Shown piece after piece: positions 14,319 to 20,445 of a stretch of 23,579 bases of DNA (positions are counted from its first letter, which is position 1; each line of letters opens with the position of its first letter). The notes below the pieces were generated by a model. That model had not been told where the DNA came from and searched no databases. It worked only from the letters and a program-made list of their open reading frames with translations. The position numbers and the translations under genes are program-made. Location of the stretch: IMG/VR virus record IMGVR_UViG_3300025647_000279, positions 1 through 23,579 of that record; one strand, 5' to 3'. The stretch is from a virus.

Positions 14319-14776
14319 TGAAAGACGCCACAAGACTTCAGAACTTTCTGCTCGCCGAGCTCGGTGATACGTCGGATCATCATATCAATTTCCCCTCCGT
14401 TTTCCGTGAGGCGATGAGTCAATTTGATGCCAGCGTTCTCGGCGTACAGTATTGGGAGGGGCGGTGTCACGCATGTGACATTATGATCCTCGTTGCTTGC
14501 CATGATGAGAGCCTCTTTGTATACTATCGCCTTCATAATAAACAGCGGGAAGATGGAATGTATTCTGTCAACTGGGATTTAAAGGCATATGATAACGGCT
14601 GGGAGGCGGAGATAGGTCTCGGTCTCATCTGCTTTGCGATTGAGCATAACATCTGGCCCCGAAAAGATGATAAACTCGGTATGACTCTTTTCAAGGAAGT
14701 GGAACAAGTGTTTGGGTCCAAAATTCAACTTAAAGGTCGTTTTTATGAATCGCCACATTACGCTGTCCCTGAATGA
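14318..14776 (+). CDS. Hypothetical 152-aa protein
   Basis: Not recognised. It contains FREAMSQFDASVLGVQYWEGRCHACDIMILVACHD and an aromatic-rich central region (SVNWDLKAYDNGWEAEIGLGL). A CHAC pair is present but with no partner Cys cluster. It is coupled to the upstream gene by TAATG and overlaps the next gene by 32 nt. No TM segment; the hydrophobic strands look like a globular core. Confidence 0.76.
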   Translation: MKDATRLQNFLLAELGDTSDHHINFPSVFREAMSQFDASVLGVQYWEGRCHACDIMILVACHDESLFVYYRLHNKQREDGMYSVNWDLKAYDNGWEAEIGLGLICFAIEHNIWPRKDDKLGMTLFKEVEQVFGSKIQLKGRFYESPHYAVPE

Positions 14777-15095
14777 AAATGAGGTGTCCTTCCCCTGGGG
14801 GACATATGAGATTCTACCGGGCGTTGCTATGGTTTTAAAAGCCTTCGATGTTCTCGGAGACCGAGCAATAGAGGTAGAATTCTCCTATTACCCCGGACGG
14901 GAAGGGCAATTCAGTGGATGCCTGGAGAACCGAGCCCCAGACGAACCGCCAACAGTAGAGATCGTGTCGGCTCGAGAATACTCTCCAGTCTACAACCTTA
15001 ACTGGCTGCCGTTTATTAGCGATGTTCTTCCTGATATGGAAGATGAAATCATCGCCTGGATTAAAGACGTTATTGAACAGGAGAAGTACTCATGA
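14745..15095 (+). CDS. Hypothetical 116-aa protein
   Basis: Not recognised. The start at 14745 (MNRHITLSLNENEVSFPWG) is preferred over 14712 because AAAGGT is positioned upstream and the overlap with the previous gene is shorter. Strand-rich first part, then an acidic helical C-terminus (PDMEDEIIAWIKDVIEQEKYS). Its stop overlaps the following ATG (ATGA). Confidence 0.73.
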   Translation: MNRHITLSLNENEVSFPWGTYEILPGVAMVLKAFDVLGDRAIEVEFSYYPGREGQFSGCLENRAPDEPPTVEIVSAREYSPVYNLNWLPFISDVLPDMEDEIIAWIKDVIEQEKYS

Positions 15096-15355
15096 AACTG
15101 ACTCCCAATCAGTTCATCTTCCTCCGCGCCTATAAGCCGGAGAACAATTATGCTGTGCGTTTCTGCCGCGACGGCCGGGTTCTTCTCGGCCTTTATCGCA
15201 GGGGTTTTGTAAAAGACCTGAATCGTAGCGATGCCAGAGACCCGAAGAGACGTTGGCGCTTTCGTTTTACTCCGAAGGGAAAAGCAATGGCAGCTGTTTG
15301 CCACCGCCTTCGTTCGGATTCTCCACTATACCGAGCCCTCATGGGGCTTTTATAA
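15092..15355 (+). CDS. Hypothetical 87-aa basic protein, possibly winged-helix-like
   Basis: Not firmly recognised. It is basic (FCRDGRVLLGLYRRGFVKDLNRSD, DPKRRWRFRFTPKGKAM). The pattern of a helix followed by two short strands ending in F-x-F-TPKGKAM is similar to the wing and last helix of small winged-helix proteins, in which TxxG is common. A DNA-binding regulator is possible but unproven. It is coupled to the upstream gene by ATGA and is the last gene before dUTPase. Confidence 0.72.
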   Translation: MKLTPNQFIFLRAYKPENNYAVRFCRDGRVLLGLYRRGFVKDLNRSDARDPKRRWRFRFTPKGKAMAAVCHRLRSDSPLYRALMGLL

Positions 15356-15384
15356 CCCGTCCTTGATATAAAAGGAAAATACAC

Positions 15385-15912
15385 ATGAAACTGAAAATCA
15401 AACTTCTCTCCGACCACATCCCCGTTCTTCTGGACGAGGACGGCGAAACAAACCTCAACCCCCCGGAGGCATACATCCCAAAGCAACAGACCCCCGGCGC
15501 TGCTGCCTTCGACCTGTATGCGAACGTCAACCGAGTGGCCCTTCTTCCCGGCGAGCGGAAGCTGATCTCTACCGGAATCTCCGTTGCCATCCCCGAGGGC
15601 TTTTGCGGTCTCGTTCTTCCCCGCTCCGGCCTCACCCTGACCGCCGGTCTCGGGGTCGCTAACTCTCCCGGCCTGATTGATTCAGACTACCGCGGCGAGG
15701 TCTGCGTCGTGGCCCATAATATGACGGAGACGGAAACCGTCGTCATCGAGCGGGGTATGCGTATCGCGCAGCTTCTCCTCCTCCAAACCCCGGAAATCGA
15801 GCTCCATGTTGTTGATGAACTGAACGAAACCGAGCGCAATGAAGGCGGTTTCGGTTCAACCGGGGTGAAGGATACCGAACAGGACACGTCCGATGAGACC
15901 GAAGAAAGTTGA
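15385..15912 (+). CDS. dut: dUTPase (deoxyuridine triphosphatase)
   Basis: A 175-aa trimeric-type dUTPase that hydrolyses dUTP to dUMP and pyrophosphate. All five family motifs are visible: I PGAAAFDLYA (37-46), II LPRSGLT (78-84), III NSPGLIDSDYRGEV (93-106, catalytic Asp expected at D99), IV RGMRIAQLLL (123-132) and V RNEGGFGSTG (151-160). The C-terminal 15 residues are an acidic extension beyond motif V. AAGGA lies upstream of the ATG. It fits the replication module, and the same module ends in a uracil-DNA-glycosylase fused to a polymerase, so uracil control appears twice in this phage. Confidence 0.96.
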   Translation: MKLKIKLLSDHIPVLLDEDGETNLNPPEAYIPKQQTPGAAAFDLYANVNRVALLPGERKLISTGISVAIPEGFCGLVLPRSGLTLTAGLGVANSPGLIDSDYRGEVCVVAHNMTETETVVIERGMRIAQLLLLQTPEIELHVVDELNETERNEGGFGSTGVKDTEQDTSDETEES

Positions 15913-16132
15913 TCCTCCGTATCGTCTCACGCTTGCCCTTCCTTCCTCAACGGTTGGAAAACTGGATCTCGTTATCACTAATCCGGCGACAGGTAAAGTA
16001 CCCTATGGTGCTCGGGCCGAGATCGCTGACGCCCTCCTATCCGAGCTTCTTGACTCCTTCATGTCAGGAAAAACGGAAATGACTGGGCGCCCAGCAATGG
16101 CCCTTCTCCGTAAGTACGCAAGCGGAGCATAA
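15893..16132 (+). CDS. Hypothetical 79-aa protein, possibly ribbon-helix-helix
   Basis: A small protein overlapping the dUTPase end by 20 nt. YRLTLALPSSTVGKL could be the beta-strand and first turn, and YGARAEIADALLSELLDSFMSG the helices, of a ribbon-helix-helix-type regulator, but the match is weak. AGGA lies about 8 nt upstream of the ATG. It is the last gene before the promoter at 16172. Confidence 0.68.
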   Translation: MRPKKVDPPYRLTLALPSSTVGKLDLVITNPATGKVPYGARAEIADALLSELLDSFMSGKTEMTGRPAMALLRKYASGA

Positions 16133-16171
16133 CTCCACCTTCCCCGGGTTTCGAGAGCCGATAAAAAAGGC

Positions 16172-16200
16172 TTGACAGACTCGGGGAAACGTGGGAAAAT
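16172..16200 (+). promoter_or_regulatory. Sigma-70 promoter of the recombination/replication genes
   Basis: TTGACA (16172-16177), 17-bp spacer, GAAAAT (16195-16200). The spacer contains GGGGAAAC (16183-16190), as in the promoter at 12266. Transcription from about 16207 leaves a short leader to the start codon at 16229. Confidence 0.72.
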
Positions 16201-16228
16201 ATTTCAAATCACAAAACCGGAGATTACA

Positions 16229-16486
16229 ATGTCCGACGAAACGCCCATTACTAAAATCAACGACCTTCGCTCCCGCATCCTTAAAGCAAAGGCTCTGCGC
16301 TCGGAAGGAAAGGAAGATGCGGCACAAGCCGTTCAGCCTTCTCCTGAAGAACTTCGCGAGGGTCTCATCGCCCTCCGTCAGCATCGTGGCAAGTCTGTGG
16401 AATCGGCTGCAAGAAAAAAAGCTCCCACCATCGACCCAGATGCGAATCTACAGGATTTGTTTGGAGGCGGCAATGGCGCGGGTTAA
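16229..16486 (+). CDS. Hypothetical 85-aa protein
   Basis: Not recognised. It starts MSDETPITKINDLRSRILKAKAL, is helical and charged, and ends in a short acidic/hydrophobic motif DANLQDLFGGG. The start at 16229 is chosen because it has GGAG about 7 nt upstream and because the promoter lies over the longer in-frame start at 16172. It overlaps the next gene by 14 nt. Confidence 0.74.
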   Translation: MSDETPITKINDLRSRILKAKALRSEGKEDAAQAVQPSPEELREGLIALRQHRGKSVESAARKKAPTIDPDANLQDLFGGGNGAG

Positions 16487-16766
16487 ACCAGTTAAACGGT
16501 ATTCTGAACTGTTCCTCCAGTCACTGAAGTTCGCCATCGAGCGTGGAACTTTTGAAATTCCCTGCAAGGATCATAAGGAAGCGCTTGCCCTTCGTGGTCA
16601 GTTCTATTCCTTTCGCTATGCCCTTCGCAGGGAGGCACACGAACTGCAAAGAAATGCAGATAAGCTCATGTTCGAGGTCGACGGCGAGCGACTGATTATT
16701 CACATGCCTGCATATCAATTCACCGAAACTTTAAAAGGAGCGGTCAATGCTAGTAAACCTGAGTGA
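16473..16766 (+). CDS. Hypothetical 97-aa protein
   Basis: Not recognised. It begins MARVKPVKRYSELFLQSLKFAIERG, with GGAGG about 5 nt upstream. The open frame extends back to 16191, but that part overlaps the preceding gene and has no ribosome site. A helical, basic central region (ALRGQFYSFRYALRREAHELQRNADKL) is followed by strands FEVDGERLIIHM. It overlaps the nuclease gene by 20 nt, so it is probably coupled with it. Confidence 0.74.
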   Translation: MARVKPVKRYSELFLQSLKFAIERGTFEIPCKDHKEALALRGQFYSFRYALRREAHELQRNADKLMFEVDGERLIIHMPAYQFTETLKGAVNASKPE

Positions 16767-17739
16767 ACGCCCGGACTTTCCCCTCATCTGGGATTCAACG
16801 ATGCGCGGGAGTTTTGTTTCGTGCCCCCGCAAGTTCATGTATGAGTTCCTTTTCCGCCTCGCTCCCAGGAAGGTCTCCATCCACCTTCACTTCGGCGCCT
16901 GTTTCGCCCGGGGTCTGGAAGATTTCAGGAAAGTCTTTTACGATACGAACTCAACCCTGGACCTCCGGGAGCGTTATGATGCAGCGCTGGCAGCTGGAAT
17001 TTTTGGAGTATTCGATGAGTGGGGGGAGTACGAGCTTGAATATGACGATCCCACCCCGAAGACACTCGAAAACTGTCTCCTTGCTTTTGACGCGTATCTT
17101 CAGAACTGGAATCCGGCAACGGATTACGTCAAGCCGTATCAAGCTGCAACCGGGCCGGCAGTCGAGTTCACCTTCGGGCTTCCCATTCCAGAAGTGCTGC
17201 ATCCCCTCACGGGGGAACCACTTATTTATGCTGGACGATTTGACATGCTGGGAGAGTATTCCTCCATGCTCTACGTCGTTGATGAGAAAACGACCTCTCA
17301 GCTCGGCCCTAAATGGGCTGGTCAGTGGCCCCTCCGTGCCCAATTCACCGGCTATGTCTGGGCTGCAAACACATTCGGCATGGATGTTCTCGGAGCAATC
17401 GTCCGCGGTACCTGCATCCTTAAGAAGTCTTTTAACTTCGGCGAGGCAATCCTCGACATCGCACCGTGGCAGCAGGAACGCTGGTACCAGCAACTCGTCC
17501 GTGATCTTCAGCGAGCCGTGGATGCGTGGAAGGCGTTTTACTTCGACTACGATCTGGACTCAACATGCAACGCATACGGAGGCTGCGTCTTCCGTCATCT
17601 TTGCGAATCGCAGAATCCGCAGCGTTGGGTCGAGGATCGTTTCGTTATCCGCCACTGGAACCCACTTGCAAAAGACCCGACAGCTGACCCGGAGGAAGCC
17701 GATGGCTCTGAAACTCGGACGATCTACAAAAACGGGTGA
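16747..17739 (+). CDS. Cas4/RecB-like PD-(D/E)XK exonuclease, probable Fe-S
   Basis: A 330-aa nuclease of the PD-(D/E)XK RecB/Cas4 type. Visible elements in order: SCPRKFMYEF (C26), HFG (H48), GRFDMLGE (D166), VVDEKTTS (D179-E-K181), QFTGYVWAA (Q199, Y203), and a C-terminal C274...C280...C286 set. One N-terminal and three C-terminal Cys around the nuclease core are the known arrangement for a 4Fe-4S cluster in Cas4 and AddB. The expected role is DNA end processing for recombination-dependent replication, working with the Sak4-like ATPase and SSB-type protein downstream. It overlaps genes on both sides. Confidence 0.87.
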   Translation: MLVNLSERPDFPLIWDSTMRGSFVSCPRKFMYEFLFRLAPRKVSIHLHFGACFARGLEDFRKVFYDTNSTLDLRERYDAALAAGIFGVFDEWGEYELEYDDPTPKTLENCLLAFDAYLQNWNPATDYVKPYQAATGPAVEFTFGLPIPEVLHPLTGEPLIYAGRFDMLGEYSSMLYVVDEKTTSQLGPKWAGQWPLRAQFTGYVWAANTFGMDVLGAIVRGTCILKKSFNFGEAILDIAPWQQERWYQQLVRDLQRAVDAWKAFYFDYDLDSTCNAYGGCVFRHLCESQNPQRWVEDRFVIRHWNPLAKDPTADPEEADGSETRTIYKNG

Positions 17740-18103
17740 GTTCCACTGGTATGTCGAGGGCGTTTACATGGGAATCTCTACCCGTACAGGTATATTCCGC
17801 GTCGGGCATAATTTCCCTCCGTCCTCTGCACACTGGTTCTGTCCAACCTGCGGCCGCGTCTGGGCAAGGTGTGTACCGGCTGACGCGAGTCAAAACTTTA
17901 AACACACCGCAATCCACCGCGAGTGTGATCGTTGTAATGGAACTGGATCACTTGGTTTAATGTCAGATGAACTGGCAGAAACACCGAGGCTGGTACTTGA
18001 GCGTGAGGTATTAATTGCGTCCGAGTACCCGGACTCCTACATGGGAGTCTTTGGCCTTTTAACTGAAACTGACAAAAGGAGACGCGACAATGCTCGAGCT
18101 TAA
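17702..18103 (+). CDS. Zinc-ribbon-type hypothetical protein
   Basis: A 133-aa protein with paired Cys: FCPTCGRVWARC (C47, C50, C57) and HRECDRCNGTGS (C75, C78), the second resembling the CxxCxGxG repeat of DnaJ-type zinc fingers. The start at 17702 has GGAGG about 6 nt upstream. The frame is open much further back (to 16763) but that part lies antiphase inside the nuclease gene. It overlaps the nuclease end by 38 nt and the next gene by 14 nt. A role in DNA or protein binding is likely but unspecified. Confidence 0.8.
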   Translation: MALKLGRSTKTGEFHWYVEGVYMGISTRTGIFRVGHNFPPSSAHWFCPTCGRVWARCVPADASQNFKHTAIHRECDRCNGTGSLGLMSDELAETPRLVLEREVLIASEYPDSYMGVFGLLTETDKRRRDNARA

Positions 18104-18575
18104 TAACGCCATTCGTGAGGCAATCAAACAAGACCTGAAAAGTGCAGCGGCTACGGAAGTGGCGGAGTTCATCAATGACGCAATGGCATTGCAACAGAAG
18201 TATGATGCGTTGACAAAAGAACACGCAGCTCTTGTCCGGGAGTTTACGGAGCTTCAGGGAACCTATCACAAACAGGAGAAGCTGTGCATCGGCATGAAGG
18301 AAAGGGAAGTATCTGTGGAGAAACGGGAAAGCGCCGTTCGTACCCAGGAAATGCTGTTGAACAAGCGCGACAATGACCTGGAACTAACGGTTGCCCGTGC
18401 CGTTCTCGAAGAGGTCCGCAACTCTCGTGCAGAGGTCGGCAGGCTGGTTGAAAGAGTTTTCGGACATCCGGGGGTTAAGGTTGAGCGTTTTACCTCCTCA
18501 AACGTCAACACTCCAGAAGGCTATTCCTCCGATTCCAGAACTGAAACTGTCACAACTACGGACATTAAAGAATGA
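18090..18575 (+). CDS. Coiled-coil protein upstream of Sak4-like ATPase
   Basis: Not recognised by family. A 161-aa protein, nearly all helical: QQKYDALTKEHAALVREFTELQG and KEREVSVEKRESAVRTQEMLLNKRDNDLEL show heptad-like spacing over about residues 35-125. The C-terminal 35 residues are Ser/Thr/Glu-rich and probably disordered. GGAG is upstream of the ATG, and its stop overlaps the next ATG (ATGA). Close coupling with the ATPase suggests a partner, which is inference. Confidence 0.78.
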   Translation: MLELNNAIREAIKQDLKSAAATEVAEFINDAMALQQKYDALTKEHAALVREFTELQGTYHKQEKLCIGMKEREVSVEKRESAVRTQEMLLNKRDNDLELTVARAVLEEVRNSRAEVGRLVERVFGHPGVKVERFTSSNVNTPEGYSSDSRTETVTTTDIKE

Positions 18576-19417
18576 ACACTGAAGTAACATCACTCTCACC
18601 AGGAAACACCACCGGGCAGATTCCCGGTACAAACACTCTCCTTCTCGGGCCAACGGGAGTGGGGAAAACCTATGCCCTTCGCACAGCTGTTGCCGCCGGT
18701 TTGGAGGTATTTGTCCTTTCAACCGAGCCGGGAATTGCCTCTACCCTTGGAGATATTCCGTCGGATAAACTCCATTGGAAATACGTTGCACCAGCTGACA
18801 CCTCCTGGGAGGATCTTATCGACTCTGCCCAGAAGATCAATCAGCTTTCCTTTGAAGCCCTGGCAAAGATGTCGGCTATCAATAAACAGAAGTACACCCA
18901 GTGGATCGAAGTCATGTATTCCCTGAGGAACTTCATTGATGATCGGACAGGAAAGGAATTCGGAGATGTCACCTCCTGGGGGCCAGACCGTATGCTCGCC
19001 CTGGATTCCCTCTCCGGCCTTAACATTATGGCCATGAACCTTGTTGTCGGCTCCAAACCTACAAAGTCCCAGGCTGACTGGGGTGTTGCAATGGATAACC
19101 TCAAGCGGTTTGTCCATAAGCTGGTCTCTGATACCAACTGCTTCTTCACCCTCATCGGACATATGGAGCGGGAGAAGGATGAAATCTCCGGCGCGGTTAA
19201 GCTCATGCCGGCAACACTCGGGCGTAAGCTCCCCGCTGAAATTCCACTCTTTTTCGATGATGTCATTATGGCAAAACGGGAGGGAACTTCATTCAAATGG
19301 AGTACCGCTGCGACCGGCGCTGATCTCAAGGCTCGCAACCTTCCCATCTCTGACAACCTTTCACCAGACTTCAAATTGATTGTCGATGAGTGGAAGAAAA
19401 TGGGAGGTATTCTCTGA
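18572..19417 (+). CDS. Sak4-like RecA-fold ATPase (single-strand annealing/recombination)
   Basis: A 281-aa P-loop protein with Walker A GPTGVGKT (residues 26-33), Walker B MLALDSLSG (141-149) and a TLIGHMERE segment (193-201) typical of phage AAA_24/Sak4 proteins, which are short RecA relatives lacking the extra N- and C-terminal domains of RecA. The known role is ATP-dependent homologous annealing with the phage SSB. Here the SSB-type gene lies two genes downstream and a Cas4/RecB-like nuclease upstream, the usual recombination set. The start overlaps the previous stop (ATGA). The ribosome site is weak, so translation is probably coupled. Confidence 0.88.
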   Translation: MNTEVTSLSPGNTTGQIPGTNTLLLGPTGVGKTYALRTAVAAGLEVFVLSTEPGIASTLGDIPSDKLHWKYVAPADTSWEDLIDSAQKINQLSFEALAKMSAINKQKYTQWIEVMYSLRNFIDDRTGKEFGDVTSWGPDRMLALDSLSGLNIMAMNLVVGSKPTKSQADWGVAMDNLKRFVHKLVSDTNCFFTLIGHMEREKDEISGAVKLMPATLGRKLPAEIPLFFDDVIMAKREGTSFKWSTAATGADLKARNLPISDNLSPDFKLIVDEWKKMGGIL

Positions 19418-19617
19418 TGTCCAGTTTCGTTGAACTTGCAGATGGAAGCGTAGCGCTGTACGATGTTGAATGCGTCGGCAGTACTGAACTGGCCATTCAA
19501 ATCAACTTCGAAGGCGAGCGGATGTGGATTCCCCGCTCACAAATCCAGGACTTCGACGAGGACTTTACCTATCTCGAAATTCCTGAATGGCTCGCCCAGG
19601 AGAAAGGAATAATCTGA
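19417..19617 (+). CDS. Hypothetical 66-aa protein preceding the ribozyme
   Basis: Not recognised. A small, strand-rich acidic protein (SSFVELADGSVALYDVECVG, ERMWIPRSQIQDFDEDFTYLEIPEWL), similar in style to compact OB- or SH3-like modules but without a firm match. The ATG at 19417 overlaps the ATPase stop (TGATG) and has GGGAGG about 9 nt upstream. Its UGA stop codon forms part of stem II of the hammerhead ribozyme, so ribosomes ending translation here would disturb ribozyme folding. Confidence 0.8.
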   Translation: MSSFVELADGSVALYDVECVGSTELAIQINFEGERMWIPRSQIQDFDEDFTYLEIPEWLAQEKGII

Positions 19618-19743
19618 CGAAACATAGGAACACGGCAGACGCGGAAGGTCTTTGCCTATCTCCCCATCCGCTCAATGGTTGGTGACCGCTGTCGTGTTCC
19701 TTGTTCAGGCACTTGGGTATGTGCCTGCTGATGAGTCTACCCA
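19616..19743 (+). ncRNA. Type II hammerhead self-cleaving ribozyme
   Basis: All core parts are in place. GAAA (19619-19622) opens stem III, in which 19622-19638 pairs with 19689-19704 through 16 pairs with one bulged U and one G-U, enclosing a roughly 50-nt loop. The cleavage site UU (U16.1 at 19704, H17 at 19705) follows. Stem I is CAGGCAC (19706-19712)/GTGCCTG (19721-19727) with loop UUGGGUAU. CUGAUGA is at 19728-19734. Stem II is G19735-U-C pairing with G19616-A-C. Loop-I bases UGGGUA (19714-19719) complement UACCCA (19738-19743), the pseudoknot expected for type II hammerheads. Predicted cleavage is between 19705 and 19706. H17 = U is permitted but unusual. Activity has not been shown. 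Confidence 0.9.
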
Positions 19744-19794
19744 TAACCGTTACCTAACAGTAACATTTTTCCGAACAGAAAGAGGAAACAAACC

Positions 19795-20223
19795 ATGTCT
19801 TTCAATCCTGAAGAATTCATGCAGACAACCACCGAAGAAGCAACCTCAACCGAATACGTTCCGATTCCCGAAGGCGAATACAACGCTGTCATTGACAAGG
19901 TGGATGGTCGCGAAACCCAGAATGGTTCCCCCGTGATGGATGTGACCTGGAAACTGGACGCACCCGACAACGAAGATGCACATGAGAAATCCGTCCGTCA
20001 GTCCATTTTCCTGGACTTGTCCGAAGGCGGTGCACTCCTGACCGGCAAAGGCCAGAACGTCCAGCTCGGACGTCTCCGTGCTGCGCTCGGCCAGAACACT
20101 CCCGGACAGGCCTGGGCGCCCAGCATGCTGCAGGGGAATGTTGCAGTCGTGACTGTCAAGCATCGCATGGGTGACGAAGGTCAGATCTACAACGACGTCA
20201 AACACGTTGCCGCCCTTTCCTAA
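19795..20223 (+). CDS. Probable single-stranded DNA-binding protein (DUF669-like)
   Basis: A 142-aa protein starting MSFNPEEFMQTTTEEATSTEYVPIPEGEYNAVID. The pattern PEGEYNAVIDKVD.. followed by MDVTWKLD, then a RLRAALGQ helix and a strand VAVVTVKHR resembles phage OB-fold SSB-type proteins of the DUF669 kind that travel with Sak4-like ATPases. Family knowledge places such proteins on ssDNA at the fork and in recombination. GAGGAAA lies about 8 nt upstream. The 177-nt leader is taken up by the hammerhead ribozyme, so its mRNA may start with a stem-I hairpin and a 5' hydroxyl after cleavage. Low primary-sequence conservation keeps this below certainty. Confidence 0.72.
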   Translation: MSFNPEEFMQTTTEEATSTEYVPIPEGEYNAVIDKVDGRETQNGSPVMDVTWKLDAPDNEDAHEKSVRQSIFLDLSEGGALLTGKGQNVQLGRLRAALGQNTPGQAWAPSMLQGNVAVVTVKHRMGDEGQIYNDVKHVAALS

Positions 20224-20240
20224 ACCGTAACCGAATGGAG

Positions 20241-20263
20241 GCGGGGGCTTCGGCCCCTGCTTT
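20241..20263 (+). terminator. Hairpin with weak U-tract after SSB-type gene
   Basis: GCGGGGGC (20241-20248), UUCG loop, GCCCCTGC (20253-20260): 8 pairs with one G-U, followed by only TTTCT. The short U-tract suggests partial termination or 3'-end protection of the SSB-type mRNA rather than a full stop, since genes continue downstream with no new promoter seen. Confidence 0.65.
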
Positions 20264-20277
20264 CTGAAGGAGATATC

Positions 20278-20445
20278 ATGGTACATAAAAATATCTTTGG
20301 TTCCAGACGCAACGGTTCCGTTGTTAAAGGACGATTCCAGGCCTTCCGTGCCTCTGACATTCTTGCAAAGGAAATCGAGCGGAAGGCAGATGTTCAAGCA
20401 CAGCGTAATGCAAAACGTATAGAAAAACGTCGCCGGAGTTCCTAA
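20278..20445 (+). CDS. Tiny basic protein (55 aa)
   Basis: Starts MVHKNIFGSRRNGSVVKG and ends KRIEKRRRSS. Strongly basic, with one predicted helix in the second half (SDILAKEIERKADVQAQRNAKRIEKRRR). AAGGAG lies 7 nt before the ATG, and the stop overlaps the next gene start (TAATG), so it is very likely translated. Not recognised; the charge suggests contact with nucleic acid. Confidence 0.75.
   Translation: MVHKNIFGSRRNGSVVKGRFQAFRASDILAKEIERKADVQAQRNAKRIEKRRRSS

Noticed and set aside
16763-17701. Upstream extension of the zinc-ribbon gene frame (446 codons in total)
   Set aside because: It runs out of phase through the Cas4/RecB-like nuclease gene, whose motifs are clear. The Ser/Arg-rich translation looks like a shadow, and a good ribosome site supports the start at 17702.
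19652-19936. 94-codon plus-strand frame overlapping the leader and start of the SSB-type gene
   Set aside because: It has no ribosome site, spans the hammerhead ribozyme and enters the SSB-type gene out of phase.
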